DNA from: Phascolarctos cinereus
Lineage: Eukaryota > Chordata > Mammalia > Diprotodontia > Phascolarctidae
Length of the DNA stretch: 64,000 bases
Reading direction: 5' to 3'
Assembly: GCF_002099425.1 (NCBI RefSeq)
Contig: NW_018343964.1
Coordinates: 13,874,001 to 13,938,000, forward strand
Below, piece by piece: positions 31,583 through 42,025 of the stretch; the stretch's first letter is position 1, and each line of letters opens with the position of its first letter. The notes beneath the pieces were generated by a model. That model was not told where the DNA came from. It saw only the letters and a list, made by a program, of their open reading frames with translations, and did not search any database. The position numbers were made by a program, and so were the translations under genes.

Positions 31583-31770
31583 CATAATTGTCATTTTGTA
31601 TATAGACTTATTTTGAAAGAGTTCTCCCTTGGACCAGGATCCAAGAAACATAGTTACCTGAAACTTGTAAATCAGTCCACCATTTTGCTCTGGGTCTGGA
31701 GCTAAATGATAATCTGAACTAAAGGAGCTAAAGGATAAAGCTCAACCCAAAAAACAATCAGTGCAGGATT

Positions 31771-31999
31771 TGTTGTTATGTTGTTTCAGTCGTGTCTGAC
31801 TCTTTGCAATCTCATTTAGGGCTTTCTTGGCAGAGACACTGGTTTGCCATTTCCTTCTCCCTCTACAGATAAGGAATTAGGCAAATAGGGTTAAATGACT
31901 TGCCCAGGGTCACACAGCTACTGAGTGTCTGAGGCCAGATTTGAACTCATGAAGTCTAGTCTTCCTGATTCCAAGCCCAGGGCTCTATCTACTAGCTAT
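31771..31999 (-). mobile_element. Mar1-type CORE-SINE
   Basis: TGTTTCAGTCGTGTCTGACT tail, GGGCTTTCTTGGCAGAGACA, CCAGGGTCACACAGCTACTG core. The head is truncated at ATCTACTAGCTATC. Confidence 0.85.
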
Positions 32000-32855
32000 C
32001 TCCAAGGCATCATAGGTACCCCTTTCTCCCCAATTCCTAGTTTGATTCTCTCCTTCCAAACCAGAAATTGACAACTCATTTTGGGAAGACTTAGCAGGAA
32101 ATCTCCAATATTTCTGTATACATTGTCAAGCCAGACAATGCCAATTAGGTCAGAGAAACTACAATGGAAATAAAGACTCTAATGGCCTCAGAATGCTTCT
32201 CCTAGTAAGGAATGGGCCCCCTTTTGCCCCTATTACATTGGCTTAGATCTGTAATGGGAGCTTGACACATATGCAGAATGGCTGGGATGGTGTCTTCCCA
32301 CTAGAGGACCTGGGAGATTTGTTTCTAGGAGAATCACTGAGGCACGTAAAGTAAGTCTCTGAGAGGGACTGGAACATGTGTGGACATTCTGTAACTAGAT
32401 CCATTTAATTAACCACATTTTGGGGAGGACTTTTTTTTTTTTGATTGGTAGCATAGCTAGACTTATTAGTATTTTCAAAAGGGCTGGAGTCAGCTTCAGC
32501 AGACTTTTTGCTATATTTGCTTTTAGGGGAACTGAGTGATTCCTTCACTCAGAGGTTCAGTGTGATATCATGTGGGAAGGAGAAGGGCTTTAAAGCCTTC
32601 TTCCTTCCCTGAGACCATATGGCCCTAAGAAATGGGACTGGTCCTTGGCCTTCTTGTTTGTTCTTTTGTGTTCTAAGTGCAGGGAGCAGACTCTGCAACA
32701 ACAGGAGAGAAACCACAGGGATGTGGGAGTCAGAACACAGGCTAGGCTGAATAATGTTGCTAGCCCAGTATCCAGCATCAATGCTGGAGGAGCAGAGTGA
32801 TCTTCAGGACCCAGTCTAATGGTGACTGAGAGGAAAAGTCATCCAGTGGTGATGT
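32000..32855. other. unassigned sequence, possibly the body of an LTR-like repeat
   Basis: No gene recognised. It precedes the LTR-like end at 32,856-33,045 and may belong to the same element, but no left terminus is visible. Confidence 0.35.
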
Positions 32856-33045
32856 TGTCTTTGGATGTGGACTTAGTAGGAGTCATGCTATGGAGGAACT
32901 GAGCTAAATTTTGAGCTTCTTCCCCCAGAGGTCAGGGTAGTATAGGGAAGAGTTTACCTTGGATGCATTAGAAGAACTATTTATAGTTTTGTTCTTGCTG
33001 TATCTTCATAGTAAATATCTTTTTGCAAAAGCTATCCAATTTTAA
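32856..33045 (+). repeat. dispersed repeat, LTR-like 3' end (copy B)
   Basis: Homologous to 9152-9350: CTTTGGATGTGG, GAGGAACTGAGCT, then TTGTTCTTGCTGTATCTTCA and AGTAAATATCTTTTTGCAAA. The same orientation and the same finish in both copies argue for a true element end. Confidence 0.45.
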
Positions 33046-33344
33046 GTGCCTAGATAGATTTGGGATGCTGGTCATAGCCTTTAACAAATGAGAAGAACAC
33101 AGCTAATGGGGCTTAACCTAATGAGAGTAGAAAAGATGCCCATAAACCTTTCTGTCGACCCTAGAATCCCAAGGAGAAGAATGTACCCTGCCTGTCCCAG
33201 AGAGAGTGGGGCCAGAGTACATGTGCTACACAGAACTTTTACCTCCACCTTGTCAATTGCTCCTTTACTATATGCCCAACCCTGAGTTTTCCTGCCCCTT
33301 CTGTCATCCAGCTTCTAAAAATTGGAAGGGGTAGGGGAAACAAA

Positions 33345-33565
33345 CAATTGTTTAATATGCCAGGCCCATTGCTAACCACTTTACAAATATTATGTCATTT
33401 GGTCCTTATAACAACCCTGTGAAATAGGTGCTGTTATTATCTCCATTTTACAGATGAGGAAATTGGGGCTGAGAGAGGCAAATGACTTGCCAAGGATTTC
33501 ACAGCTAGTAAATGTCTGAGGTTGGATTTAAATTCAGGTCTTTTTGACTCCAAGTCAAACATCAT
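33345..33565 (-). mobile_element. MIR SINE
   Basis: TAATATGCCAGGCCCATTGC, CCCTGTGAAATAGGTGCTGT, CAGATGAGGAAATTGGGGCT and TTTCACAGCTAGTAAATGTC in antisense order, nearly full length. Confidence 0.85.
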
Positions 33566-33740
33566 GTAATTTTCTGAACATAGAAGGTATTGTGACACTG
33601 ATTTCTGAAATCTTGAGTTGAAATTCTAAGTCGGAGTCTCAGTACTATTATGGGAAGGGATTTGATTCTAAAGTAAGAATTAAAGGCTTTTTAGAAAGTA
33701 ACAATCTAAAAAAAAATGGTGGAGGTAAGACCAAGATTGG

Positions 33741-33983
33741 AGCAGCTAGGTGGCACAGTGGATACAATGCCAGCCTTGGAGTCAGGAAGAATTGACTTCA
33801 AATCTGGCCTCAGACACTTAGTAGCTCTGTGACCCTGGGCAAGTCACTTAACCCTGTTTGCCTCAGTTTCCTTATCTGTAAAATGAGCTGGAAAAGGAAA
33901 TGACAAGTCACTCCAGTACCTTTGCCAAGAAAACCCCAAACAGGGTCATGAAGAATTGGACACAACTGAAATATCTGAATAAC
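33741..33983 (+). mobile_element. Mar1-type CORE-SINE
   Basis: AGCAGCTAGGTGGCACAGTG head, GCTCTGTGACCCTGGGCAAG core, GCCAAGAAAACCCCAAACAG and GGACACAACTGAAATATCTG tail. Full length. Confidence 0.9.
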
Positions 33984-34602
33984 CACAAGACGATTAATCT
34001 ATGATTGATAAGAGTTCAAGTTTAGTGAGAAAGGTACTAAATTATACCTCATTGTTTATTTCCTTAAAAATTTTCTCCAATATTACCTATTTTACTCTTT
34101 GTTAAAGCAGCTGTCTATGAACATTAATGAATTATATTTTTGACGGAGAAGCAATTTTTATTTCAGTTAATTATGTCTACATTTTAAGCATGGAACTTCA
34201 AAGAAACTATGCAACTACTGCCACCTGGGGGTAAAAAATTCTAACCATAAAATCAATGATTTTGAGTAGCAAATGAACATTTCAAAAATTAAGTCTGAAA
34301 CCATAAATGTGTAACATAGACATGTTATAAAAATAGATTTACTTTTCTTAATGCCAATAGAAAAAAACTTACTACTTTACTAAAGTTTACCTTTCAATCT
34401 GCTATTATTTTGCAGGACTTTTTTCATAAAGAAAATTGACAATTGAAAAAACCCACATTAAAATTGGAAACTTCATGGAATAATTTTATGACAATAAGAT
34501 TTGTGACACTAAGATTCATTTTCATGGAACAATTTTAGGATGATTTAAAAGTTGTTGAGTTAGTTCATGATTTTTTTATCTCTTTTACAAAAAGTCTAAA
34601 TT
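33984..34602. other. unassigned A+T-rich sequence
   Basis: No gene or repeat recognised. A GCCACCTGGGGG string at about 34,221 is a weak CTCF-like match. Confidence 0.45.
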
Positions 34603-34790
34603 AGGGGTTCTTAACCTGGGGTCTATGAACCTGTTTAAATAGAGATAGTTATTTTCCAATTTATTGGTTTCCTTTGTAATCCTATGAATTTTATTTTATG
34701 TATCTTAAAAGACATTTTTCTGAGAGGGAATCCATAGGCTTTCCTAGACTGTTGAAAGGGTTCAAGATACAACAAACGTTAAGAACCCCT
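34603..34790 (+). mobile_element. MITE-like DNA transposon (copy 2) with terminal inverted repeats
   Basis: Begins AGGGGTTCTTAAC and ends GTTAAGAACCCCT, a 13-base inverted repeat broken by one extra base on the right (CGTTAAGAACCCCT). 188 bp, no coding capacity. Homologous in reverse to 26,467-26,655. The family is probably hAT-related but the flanking 8-bp duplication is not clear. Confidence 0.65.
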
Positions 34791-35084
34791 TGACCTAGTT
34801 AATAAAAATGCAGAAACATTGCTAATATCTTATATAAATTTAGAAAACCTCCACCTGGAAAAACATAATTATATACAAATGAAAAGTGAAAGTTCTTCCG
34901 TTTCTAAATAAACCAGTGAGCAGTTTTCCAGTAGTAAAACTGTAAGGAGACACCAGCACAATAAAGTGCACATGAAATAGAACTCAGAAAGGAAGATTTT
35001 TTTTTTATAGTGTTTTGTGTGAAGATCTCTTTCCCACTAAAGTCCTACTCTACTGTTGTTTGTTTGTTTGTTTTTTACAAAGAG

Positions 35085-35880
35085 GCAACACAAGGTTTTC
35101 AAAGGCTCCAGAGGATCCTGAACTTTGATAGGTCTTACCAAGCTAGAAAGGCCCAGGTGTCTCAGGATGAGCTTAGATAGATAGGATTATTACCAGACCA
35201 TGGCCACTAGGTCAGGCATCTATGTCCTCTCCTGGATCACTGTCCTGTTGTGGCGGAGGGGTTTAATGTAGCTCAACAAAACTATGAATTCTGCCATGCA
35301 GGCTTACCCAAGATGGACAGGACATAGTGGAAAGTTCTGACGTAAGGTGATCCACTGGAGAAGGAAATGGCAAATCAATACAGTATCTTTGCCAAGAAAA
35401 CCCCATGGATGGTATCAAAATGATGAAAGATGTAACATTGTAAGATTAGCTCCTCAGGTTAGAAGGTGTCCAACATGCTCCTGGGGAAGAGTAGAGGACA
35501 ACTACAAGTAGCTCTAATACTAATAAAGCAGCTGGGTCAAAGTGGAAAGGAAGATCAGCTGTCTGGTGATGGAAGGAAAGTTTGATGCTATAAAGATCAA
35601 TATTGTATAGGAACCTGGAATGTAAGATCTATGAACCAAGGTAAGCTGGATGTGGCCAGACAGGAGATGGAAAGATTAAACATTGACATCTTGGGTGTCA
35701 GTGAATTTAAATGGAAAAGAATAGGTGAATTTAACTGAGGTGATCATTACATATACTACTGTGGGCAAGAATCCCTTGGAAGAAATGGAGTAGCCCTCAT
35801 ACTCAATAAAAGGGTTAGAAAAGCAGTGCTGGGGTATAATCTCAAAAATGACCAAATGATATCTGTTTGAATCCAAGATG
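35085..35880 (+). mobile_element. BovB-like RTE LINE, 5' part with endonuclease start
   Basis: Sense strand at about 35,615-35,870 encodes G-T-W-N-V-R-S-M-N-Q-G-K-L-D-V-A, N-I-D-I-L-G-V-S-E and Y-I-Y-Y-C-G-Q-E-S-L-G-R-N-G-V-A-L. These are the opening of the BovB apurinic-type endonuclease. The leader at 35,355-35,405 (CTGGAGAAGGAAATGGCAAA, TTTGCCAAGAAAACCCCATG) is the same block as the tail of Mar1 SINEs. In-frame stops occur and the RT is missing. Confidence 0.8.
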
Positions 35881-35889
35881 GACATCTCT

Positions 35890-36080
35890 AATTGTAATCT
35901 TTTGGTACTTTAAGGATTACAAGGAACTTCCATTACAACATTCCTATAAGCTAGGTAGTGCAATTTTACAGATTAATAAACATTTTTACAGATTAATAAA
36001 CTGAACCTTGGGGTGCTCGGACTTGAATCAAGGTCTCTTGACTCCTGGTCTGGTGTTCTTCCTACTATGCCACTTCTGCT
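35890..36080 (-). mobile_element. MIR SINE with a 20-bp internal tandem duplication
   Basis: Antisense MIR parts (CTATAAGCTAGGTAGTGC, GACTTGAATCAAGGTCTCTT). TTTTACAGATTAATAAAC is present twice in direct succession at about 35,962-36,001. Confidence 0.55.
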
Positions 36081-36124
36081 CTTTTTATTTTATTTTTTAA
36101 TATTGAAGTAAGTATAGAAGAGAG

Positions 36125-36325
36125 GAAGCATGATGTAGCAAACAGAAGGCCTGGCTCATAGTTAGGAATACCAGGGTTCATATCCTGCTTTGGATACCTA
36201 CTGGATATATGACCTTGGAAAAAACATTAACTATTGAAAAATTGCAGACCAGGAGCTGATCTCCATCTGTACAGGGAATTTCCTCCCTTGGAGTATACTA
36301 TGTCAATGAAATCACAGGTTCAATC
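36125..36325 (+). mobile_element. CORE-SINE with the uncommon 3' tail
   Basis: AGGAAGCATGATGTAGCAAA start, CAGGGTTCATATCCTGCTTT, then a tail GGGAATTTCCTCCCTTGGAG...GTCAATGAAATCACAGGTTC that parallels the one at 2,990-3,050. Confidence 0.55.
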
Positions 36326-36930
36326 CAAAACATACATAGAACACAAAATAGATACTAGAGGGCTCCTTTTCTATGTTGAAATTTCAGTTTTGGGGCAAAA
36401 ACAAATTGCATGAGGATATTCAGTTCATCAGATAAAGTGGTGAGGAAAGACAGGCTTTTTCTGAGGACCTCAGATGAATATATTAAGAGCACATGTTTGA
36501 TGGCAGAAAATGCCTGAGGTAACAATGACTACAGAAACTGTGGCCCATCTGCTCATTTATATGTGACTATTTTTAGAGTTTTAAAGTTTGTAACTGACAA
36601 AAATAATAAATCAAATAAGTATTTGGGGACTATGGGAAAATATTATTAGGACTCTTGGGTTCAAATCTGACAGAAGGATGCATTACTTGAATTTTACCTC
36701 ATAAGCTAAAGATTACTAACTGTTTACTGGGAGGCTTTGATTTGAAGCATAAGACACCAGCAGAAGAAGAATTAAGAGAAGTTATATATAAGATAAAAGA
36801 AAGAGGAGAAGGAGGAAGAGAAGAAGAAGAAAATAAAAATGAGCTGAATATAGGAGGAATCACAAGGAGTTGAGGACAGATGTAATACAAAGCTTCTAGC
36901 TGAAACAGATTATTCTTTATTTTTAACTTT
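36326..36930. other. unassigned sequence with a purine-rich tract
   Basis: A G+A-rich tract of GAAGAAGA/GAGGAGAAGG type covers about 36,764-36,845. No gene recognised. Confidence 0.5.
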
Positions 36931-36934
36931 CCTT

Positions 36935-37055
36935 GACATATTGTTATTTATTTTAAAAATTTTATTTTATTTTCAGTTCTAAAATCTTACCCTCCCACCT
37001 CCACTTCCTCACTCATTGAGAAAATAAAACTTTAAAATTCCTGCATTAGTCACGT

Positions 37056-37111
<56 letters not shown>

Positions 37112-37370
37112 ATGGAGGTGGATAGCATGTTTCATAATGAGTCCTCTTCAACTGTGGTTAGTTCTATTGTGTTGATCAGAGTTCCCAAGTCTTTCAAAAT
37201 AATTTGTCTTTTAAACATCATTCTTACTGTACACATTTTTCTCTTGGTTCTAACTCATTTCACTTTGCATCAGTTTATACACATCTTTCTAGGTCTTTCT
37301 AAAGCCATCCCCTCAATCATTTCTTATAGCACAACAGTATTCCATCACAATCACAAACCACAATTTTTTC
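36935..37370 (-). mobile_element. L1 LINE 3' end carrying a long (AC)n
   Basis: TTTTATTTTATTTTCAGTTC, TCTTACCCTCCCACCTCCAC, then after the AC array GGAGGTGGATAGCATGTTTC, TTCACTTTGCATCAGTTTAT and ATAGCACAACAGTATTCCAT: antisense marsupial L1 3' region. Confidence 0.75.
37059..37109. repeat. (AC)25 microsatellite
   Basis: Fifty-one bases of pure AC inside the L1 3' UTR. Confidence 0.97.
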
Positions 37371-37374
37371 CCAC

Positions 37375-38280
37375 TTAATAGTATTTTATTTTTTCCAATT
37401 ACATGCAAAGATAGTTTTCAACATTCAGTTTTACAAGATTTTGAGTTCCAAATTTTTTTTCCCTTCCTCCTTTCTCCCTTCCCCAAGACAACATGCAATC
37501 TGATATAGGCTATACATATACAATCATATTAAACATATTTCCACATTAGTTATACTGTAAAAGAAGAATCAGAACAAAAAGGAAAAACCATGAGAAAGAA
37601 AAAAAAGAGAAAATAGTATGCTTCTATCTGCATTCAGACTCCATAGTTCTTTCTCTGGATGTGGATAGCATTTTTCATCATGAGACTTTTGGAGATGTCC
37701 TAGATCATTGCATTGCTGAGAAGAGCTAAGTCTATCAAAGCTGGTCATTGCACAATGTGGCTATTACTGTGTACAATGTTCTCCTGCTTCTGTTCATTTC
37801 ACTCAGCATCAGTTCATGTAAGTCTTTCCAGGTTTTTCTGAAATCTGCCTGCTCATCATTTCTTATAGAACGATTGTATTACATTACATTCATATACCAC
37901 AACTTTTTCAGCCATTCCCCAATTGCTGGGCATCCCCTCAGTTTTCAATTCTTTGTCACCATAAAAAGAGCTGCTACAAGTATCTTTGTATATGTACCTT
38001 TTTCTTATTTCTTTGACTTCTTTGGGGTGCTAGGTCAAAGGATATGCACAGTTTAATAGTTTTGGGGGAGCATAGTTCCAAATTGCTTTCCAGAATGGTT
38101 GGATCAGCTCACAGCTCTACCAACAATATATTAGTGTGCCTGTTTTCCCACAGCAGCCCCAGCATCTGTCATTTTTCTTCTTTATCATCTTTGCCAGTCC
38201 TTTAGATGTAAGGTAGAGTTGTTTAAATTGCTTTAATTTGCATCTTTTCTAATTATTAATAGCTGATTCTGCTTTGCAGA
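37375..38280 (-). mobile_element. L1 LINE 3' end, second copy
   Basis: A fresh terminus TTAATAGTATTTTATTTTTT starts it, then TTTTCCAATTACATGCAAAG, TTGAGTTCCAAATTTTTTTT, AGCCATTCCCCAATTGCTGG, CCAGAATGGTTGGATCAGCT, and TTTAATTTGCATCTTTTCTA near ORF2 text. About 0.9 kb, abutting the older L1 fragment in the same orientation. Confidence 0.85.
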
Positions 38281-39204
38281 CAACTTGTTGATTATAACAG
38301 AGACACTGATTTGCTGATTGGCTGGAGAAAGGCTGGAAGCTCATTGGCTGAGAGCTGGCCTTACTGCTTTCTGTTGCCATCTAAAGATTTCAAGAGGGGA
38401 AACCTCTCAAGAGTGCCTGTGACCACTCTCTATTGTGCCTCCTTGTTTGAGATGGTGAAACAGAGGAGAAAAGACTGGCTTTGCATCTGTTTTACTGGAA
38501 ACTGTGCTTTGCTCTGAGAATAGGCTTGGAGCTGGTTCAACAAAGTGGAATTTCCCTTGCCATTTGTAGATCTGAGGAGCATGGCTTTCTCTGGCTTAAG
38601 GGAAATGCTTGTCACTGAGAGAGCATAACATTTTTCTCAGTGACTCACTGAGGGTGACTGGGAACAAAAAGAGCTTATCACTGCTCTCTTGCCTCAGGAA
38701 CAAAAGAGGAAAGGCTTTGGCCATTAAGAGAGTAGCAAGAATCAGAGTAAGAGTGGCCAGCAGAAAAGCAGCTACGTATGGTATAGATTGTTCCTAAAGG
38801 GACAGTAAGGTAATCCAGAGCTGTGAGGGTCAATGTTTTCCCACTCATATGCCTCCTTGTTAGGTTTCTATATCCATGTACTCACCCTCCCCTCTGGAAA
38901 CTGTGTGCTTTGGTAGTAGAATGACCTAGATTTATGGTTGGAATGTTATTTTCTGGTGATCTTGCTCTGACCTTCTAGTAAGTAAATGTTCTTATTTCTC
39001 CATTTGTCTTCCATTAAGTAACTAATGTTTGATTATTCTGTATTGTACTTTCTGCCCCTCTGAATGGAGGGGAGAATGAAGAGCTCCTTCCCAAGCCTCC
39101 ATTTAAAGAGAGGCCCAAGCCAGCCATCTCTTCATTTCCATCTGGCTGCATACCTTTGGATTTCTCCATCATACCTCTCCACAACCTTTTCCAGCTTTTT
39201 TTTG
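38281..39204. other. unassigned intergenic sequence, possibly LTR-derived
   Basis: GC content rises modestly and small frames of 60-68 codons occur without features. The end CTAGTAAGTAAATGTTC at about 38,975 resembles LTR 3' regions, but no pair was found. Confidence 0.35.
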
Positions 39205-39332
39205 TGTGTTGTCTTTCTCCAATAGATTGCAAGCTCTTTAAGTGCAGACACTATTTTTCTTTCTCATATTTGCATCCCCAGCACTTAGCACAGTATCTGC
39301 CACATAGTAAGCACTTAATAAATGTTTATTGA
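39205..39332 (+). mobile_element. L2 LINE 3' end
   Basis: TAGATTGCAAGCTCTTTAAG, TTTGCATCCCCAGCACTTAG, CACATAGTAAGCACTTAATA and AATGTTTATTGATTCC: the last 128 bases of sense L2. Confidence 0.8.
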
Positions 39333-40284
39333 TTCCTACTTTTGCCTTTTGATGAATAAATGTAGTGACTATTCTTGTTTATGCATCCTAATGAGTAAAT
39401 GTTAAATTGTTATTGCTTTTGTTTTATCATTAACTAAATGTTTTATGTTTAACAGTTGATGATGTCACACTGACTGATTTTGTATAAATAGGAAACACAC
39501 TGGTTGGGGCTTGGGAGCTACAGTAGCAAGTAAAAGCATGTATACTCCTCAATACCAAGTTTGTCCCTAGCACTTTGAGAATAGGGATGTTTGAGATGTA
39601 GCTGTGGAGTGTTGTGCCCTCTGAAAACTACAGACTTACCAGCTTGAGTGCATGTTGGGTGAGTGAACTAGCCTAGAGAGTGAGAAGGGAGGAGTCCACA
39701 CCAAGCCAGACCTCCACAAATAATCAAAATCTTTTTCTATGAGTTGCTTTCTCTCCTTTTTCTGAATCTTATTTTCCAATTTCTAATTTTCCCCAGGTTT
39801 TCCTTTCCTGAATTTTCCTTCCTCCCTCTATATTAACCTTTTCCACATGTCTCCTATTGTCCTAAAGAAAATACAGTAAGATTTCTTTTTACTTAAGACA
39901 AGTGCCTTGTTTTGCTATCTTTCCAACTACCTCATTTAAGTGAAACACAGGATGTCTCCTTTGTTGGGAACAACACAGACAAAATTAGTCACCTAGAACA
40001 CATAAATGGTACAGTACACAATAAAGGCTTATTCTATAATTCTGGGTCCTTCTTTGTCAGTTGCCAGTGGGTGGTTTCCATCTTGGTTCTATTTAACCAT
40101 AGAACTTATGTGATTTCACTGTTATCTCCCAGTGTTCTTTTATTGAATTCAACACTCACAAACAATTTTTATAGTTGCAAAGTTTGCTATAATCAGCTGT
40201 CAAAAAGACATATTAGAGATAAACTTTTCCACATATCTGCCAAATAAGGGCACATTTAAAATATTCTTTTGGTGATATATAGCT
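39333..40284. other. unassigned sequence containing a TATA-like box
   Basis: TTGTATAAATAGGAAACACA at about 39,479 is a good TATA match in otherwise unassigned DNA, with no CpG island or downstream open frame. A 111-codon frame at 39,912-40,247 shows no family features. Confidence 0.4.
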
Positions 40285-40620
40285 GCAAGTCAAGGAATAC
40301 TATAGTTGAAGATAACCTAAAGCGCAATGGAGAGGTATGAAAGAGGTGTGGATAGACTGTTAACACAATAAATGAAAAATTACTTGGTACAAGTGGAGTA
40401 AAAGATACTATTGAGGGAAAGGATTACTGGAAAAATTGGCTGGTCACATATAAAACATAAGGGACAACCAGTGGACAGACCACATGCTCTGTTGGTATCC
40501 TTATATTATTGTAAGAGCATAAGGAAGATCCTCAGCATGTTGGGGAGATGCTCTTCCAGTGGAATTATGGGAGGACATGTACCAGAGTTGCACCGATAGG
40601 AAATCATGCAATCTGCATCA
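40285..40620 (+). mobile_element. RTE-type LINE, C-terminal part of ORF2
   Basis: Sense-strand text gives a W-S-H-I-K block, G-Q-P-V-D-R-P and Y-Y-C-K-S-I-R-K. These parallel the W-A-G-H-I, D-N-R-W-T-x-R and Y-Y-C-K-R segments near the end of RTE-type ORF2. Broken by stops. Confidence 0.55.
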
Positions 40621-41756
40621 TCAGAGGAAATACATCACTGAAGTCAAACATCCATTGAAATACTGAAATATTGGAGAGTGCCATTTGCAGTTTGGGCATC
40701 AGAGTCGGAGAAAAATAAAGTAATTGTAGATTAGACAAAATGTTGGCTGAAACAGTAGAAGTCAACATCCTCTAATTTCCTGAATTTCTGTTACCTTTGG
40801 TCTAAGAACAAGGGTCCTTTTCAGTCTTATCTTTGTAGTCATTATCTGAGTAGGACGGGAGGTAAGCAGATGAGGTCATTCTTAAGTGTGGCTCTGTATT
40901 AAATGAATAATGAATAGGTGGTGACAAATGACCATTCATTCATTCATTTGTAACTGGGTGGTGTCAGGATGGAATGAGGATGGGGCTCACTTCCTCACTT
41001 CCCCTTACTAACTAGAAAGGGGGTGCAGTCAAGACCTTCACATGACATGCCTAATTCTTCCTACCGGATTGGCTGAGAGGTAGAACTTTCTCCTCTAATC
41101 CCTCCCAGGTAGGAAAGGGGCTTAGCCCCAAGCTCCATTAATACCATACCCTCCAGACAATGAGCCACACAATGACAACAAGCTCATCCTTCAGGAGAAA
41201 ATCCAAGTAAGCCCCTTATTTCAAGCTCTAAAGTTCTACTTGTTGAGAGAGTTACAAAATAATTCATGACACTAACCCAAATAGCCCCCAGGATGGTAGG
41301 GGGAGGTTTTACCCACCAAACTAGAACCCTCTACAATATTAAGAAAATCTTCACAACTGTCCCCTCCCTTCCCATGCACATTATGATCACAAATAATGAC
41401 ACGCTTATTGACAATGGAAACAAATTCATTTATAAAAAGAGAATCAGACTTACAAACTACATAGGCATTAGGGGGTAGGGGAGTAATATAGGAAAACAGA
41501 CAACATTGTTTTATTTTTCCTTTTTTTGTCTAAATGATAGGATGATGAAGAAGAGGGAAAGAGACTAAGAAAGTGAGACCCACAGAGAGAGTATTCTACC
41601 CATTGCTGGGGTAGATCCCAATACTGGATAGAACCAAGCTTGGATCGTACTTCCTGGACTGGTCACTAATATTGCCACTGCCTTTAGTGGGTCAAGTTTC
41701 TGGCCATATTGTGTGCCAGACAGTATCCTGCAAATTGCTTTATGTTTTCTTGTTTT
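40621..41756. other. unassigned intergenic sequence
   Basis: No gene recognised. 40,950-41,160 is richer in GC with repeated CTTCC/CCTCCC motifs and could be part of an LTR. CATTCATTCATTCATT at about 40,935 is a short tandem repeat. Confidence 0.4.
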
Positions 41757-41892
41757 TGTTTAGGCAATTGAGGTTAATGACTCACCCAGGGTCACACAGC
41801 TAGTAAGTGTCAAGTATCTGAGGTCACATTTGAACTCAGGTCCTCCTGACTCCAAGGCTGGAGCTCTATCCACTGTGCCACCTAGCTGCCCC
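41757..41892 (-). mobile_element. WSINE1-like SINE inserted in MIR
   Basis: GTTTAGGCAATTGAGGTTAA, GGTCACACAGCTAGTAAGTG core and GTGCCACCTAGCTGCCCC head. MIR-like text follows on its right. Confidence 0.88.
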
Positions 41893-41904
41893 AAAAGCTA
41901 AATT

Positions 41905-42025
41905 TCAAAGGAAAAAAAAAACCAACAAACCAACTCAACCTTAACCACACAGTTGGTAACTGACAGAAGCCTGAACTCAAATCCAGGTCTCCTGATGTCC
42001 ACATCCAGCACTTTTGCTGTGTCAA
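41905..42025 (-). mobile_element. MIR SINE fragment
   Basis: ACCACACAGTTGGTAACTGA and CTGAACTCAAATCCAGGTCT in antisense order. Confidence 0.5.

Noticed and set aside
38281-39204. Complete solitary LTR
   Set aside because: Composition and end are suggestive, but no TG...CA limits, no target duplication and no second copy seen in the window.
39479-39498. TATA box as promoter of an unknown gene (also at about 51,315)
   Set aside because: Good TATA words, but no downstream exon, CpG island or conserved element. They may be remnants of LTR promoters or chance.
41140-41480. Possible mitochondrial insertion (NUMT), because of ACCC/CTAA-rich text
   Set aside because: No recognisable mitochondrial gene or tRNA order; the resemblance is only compositional.
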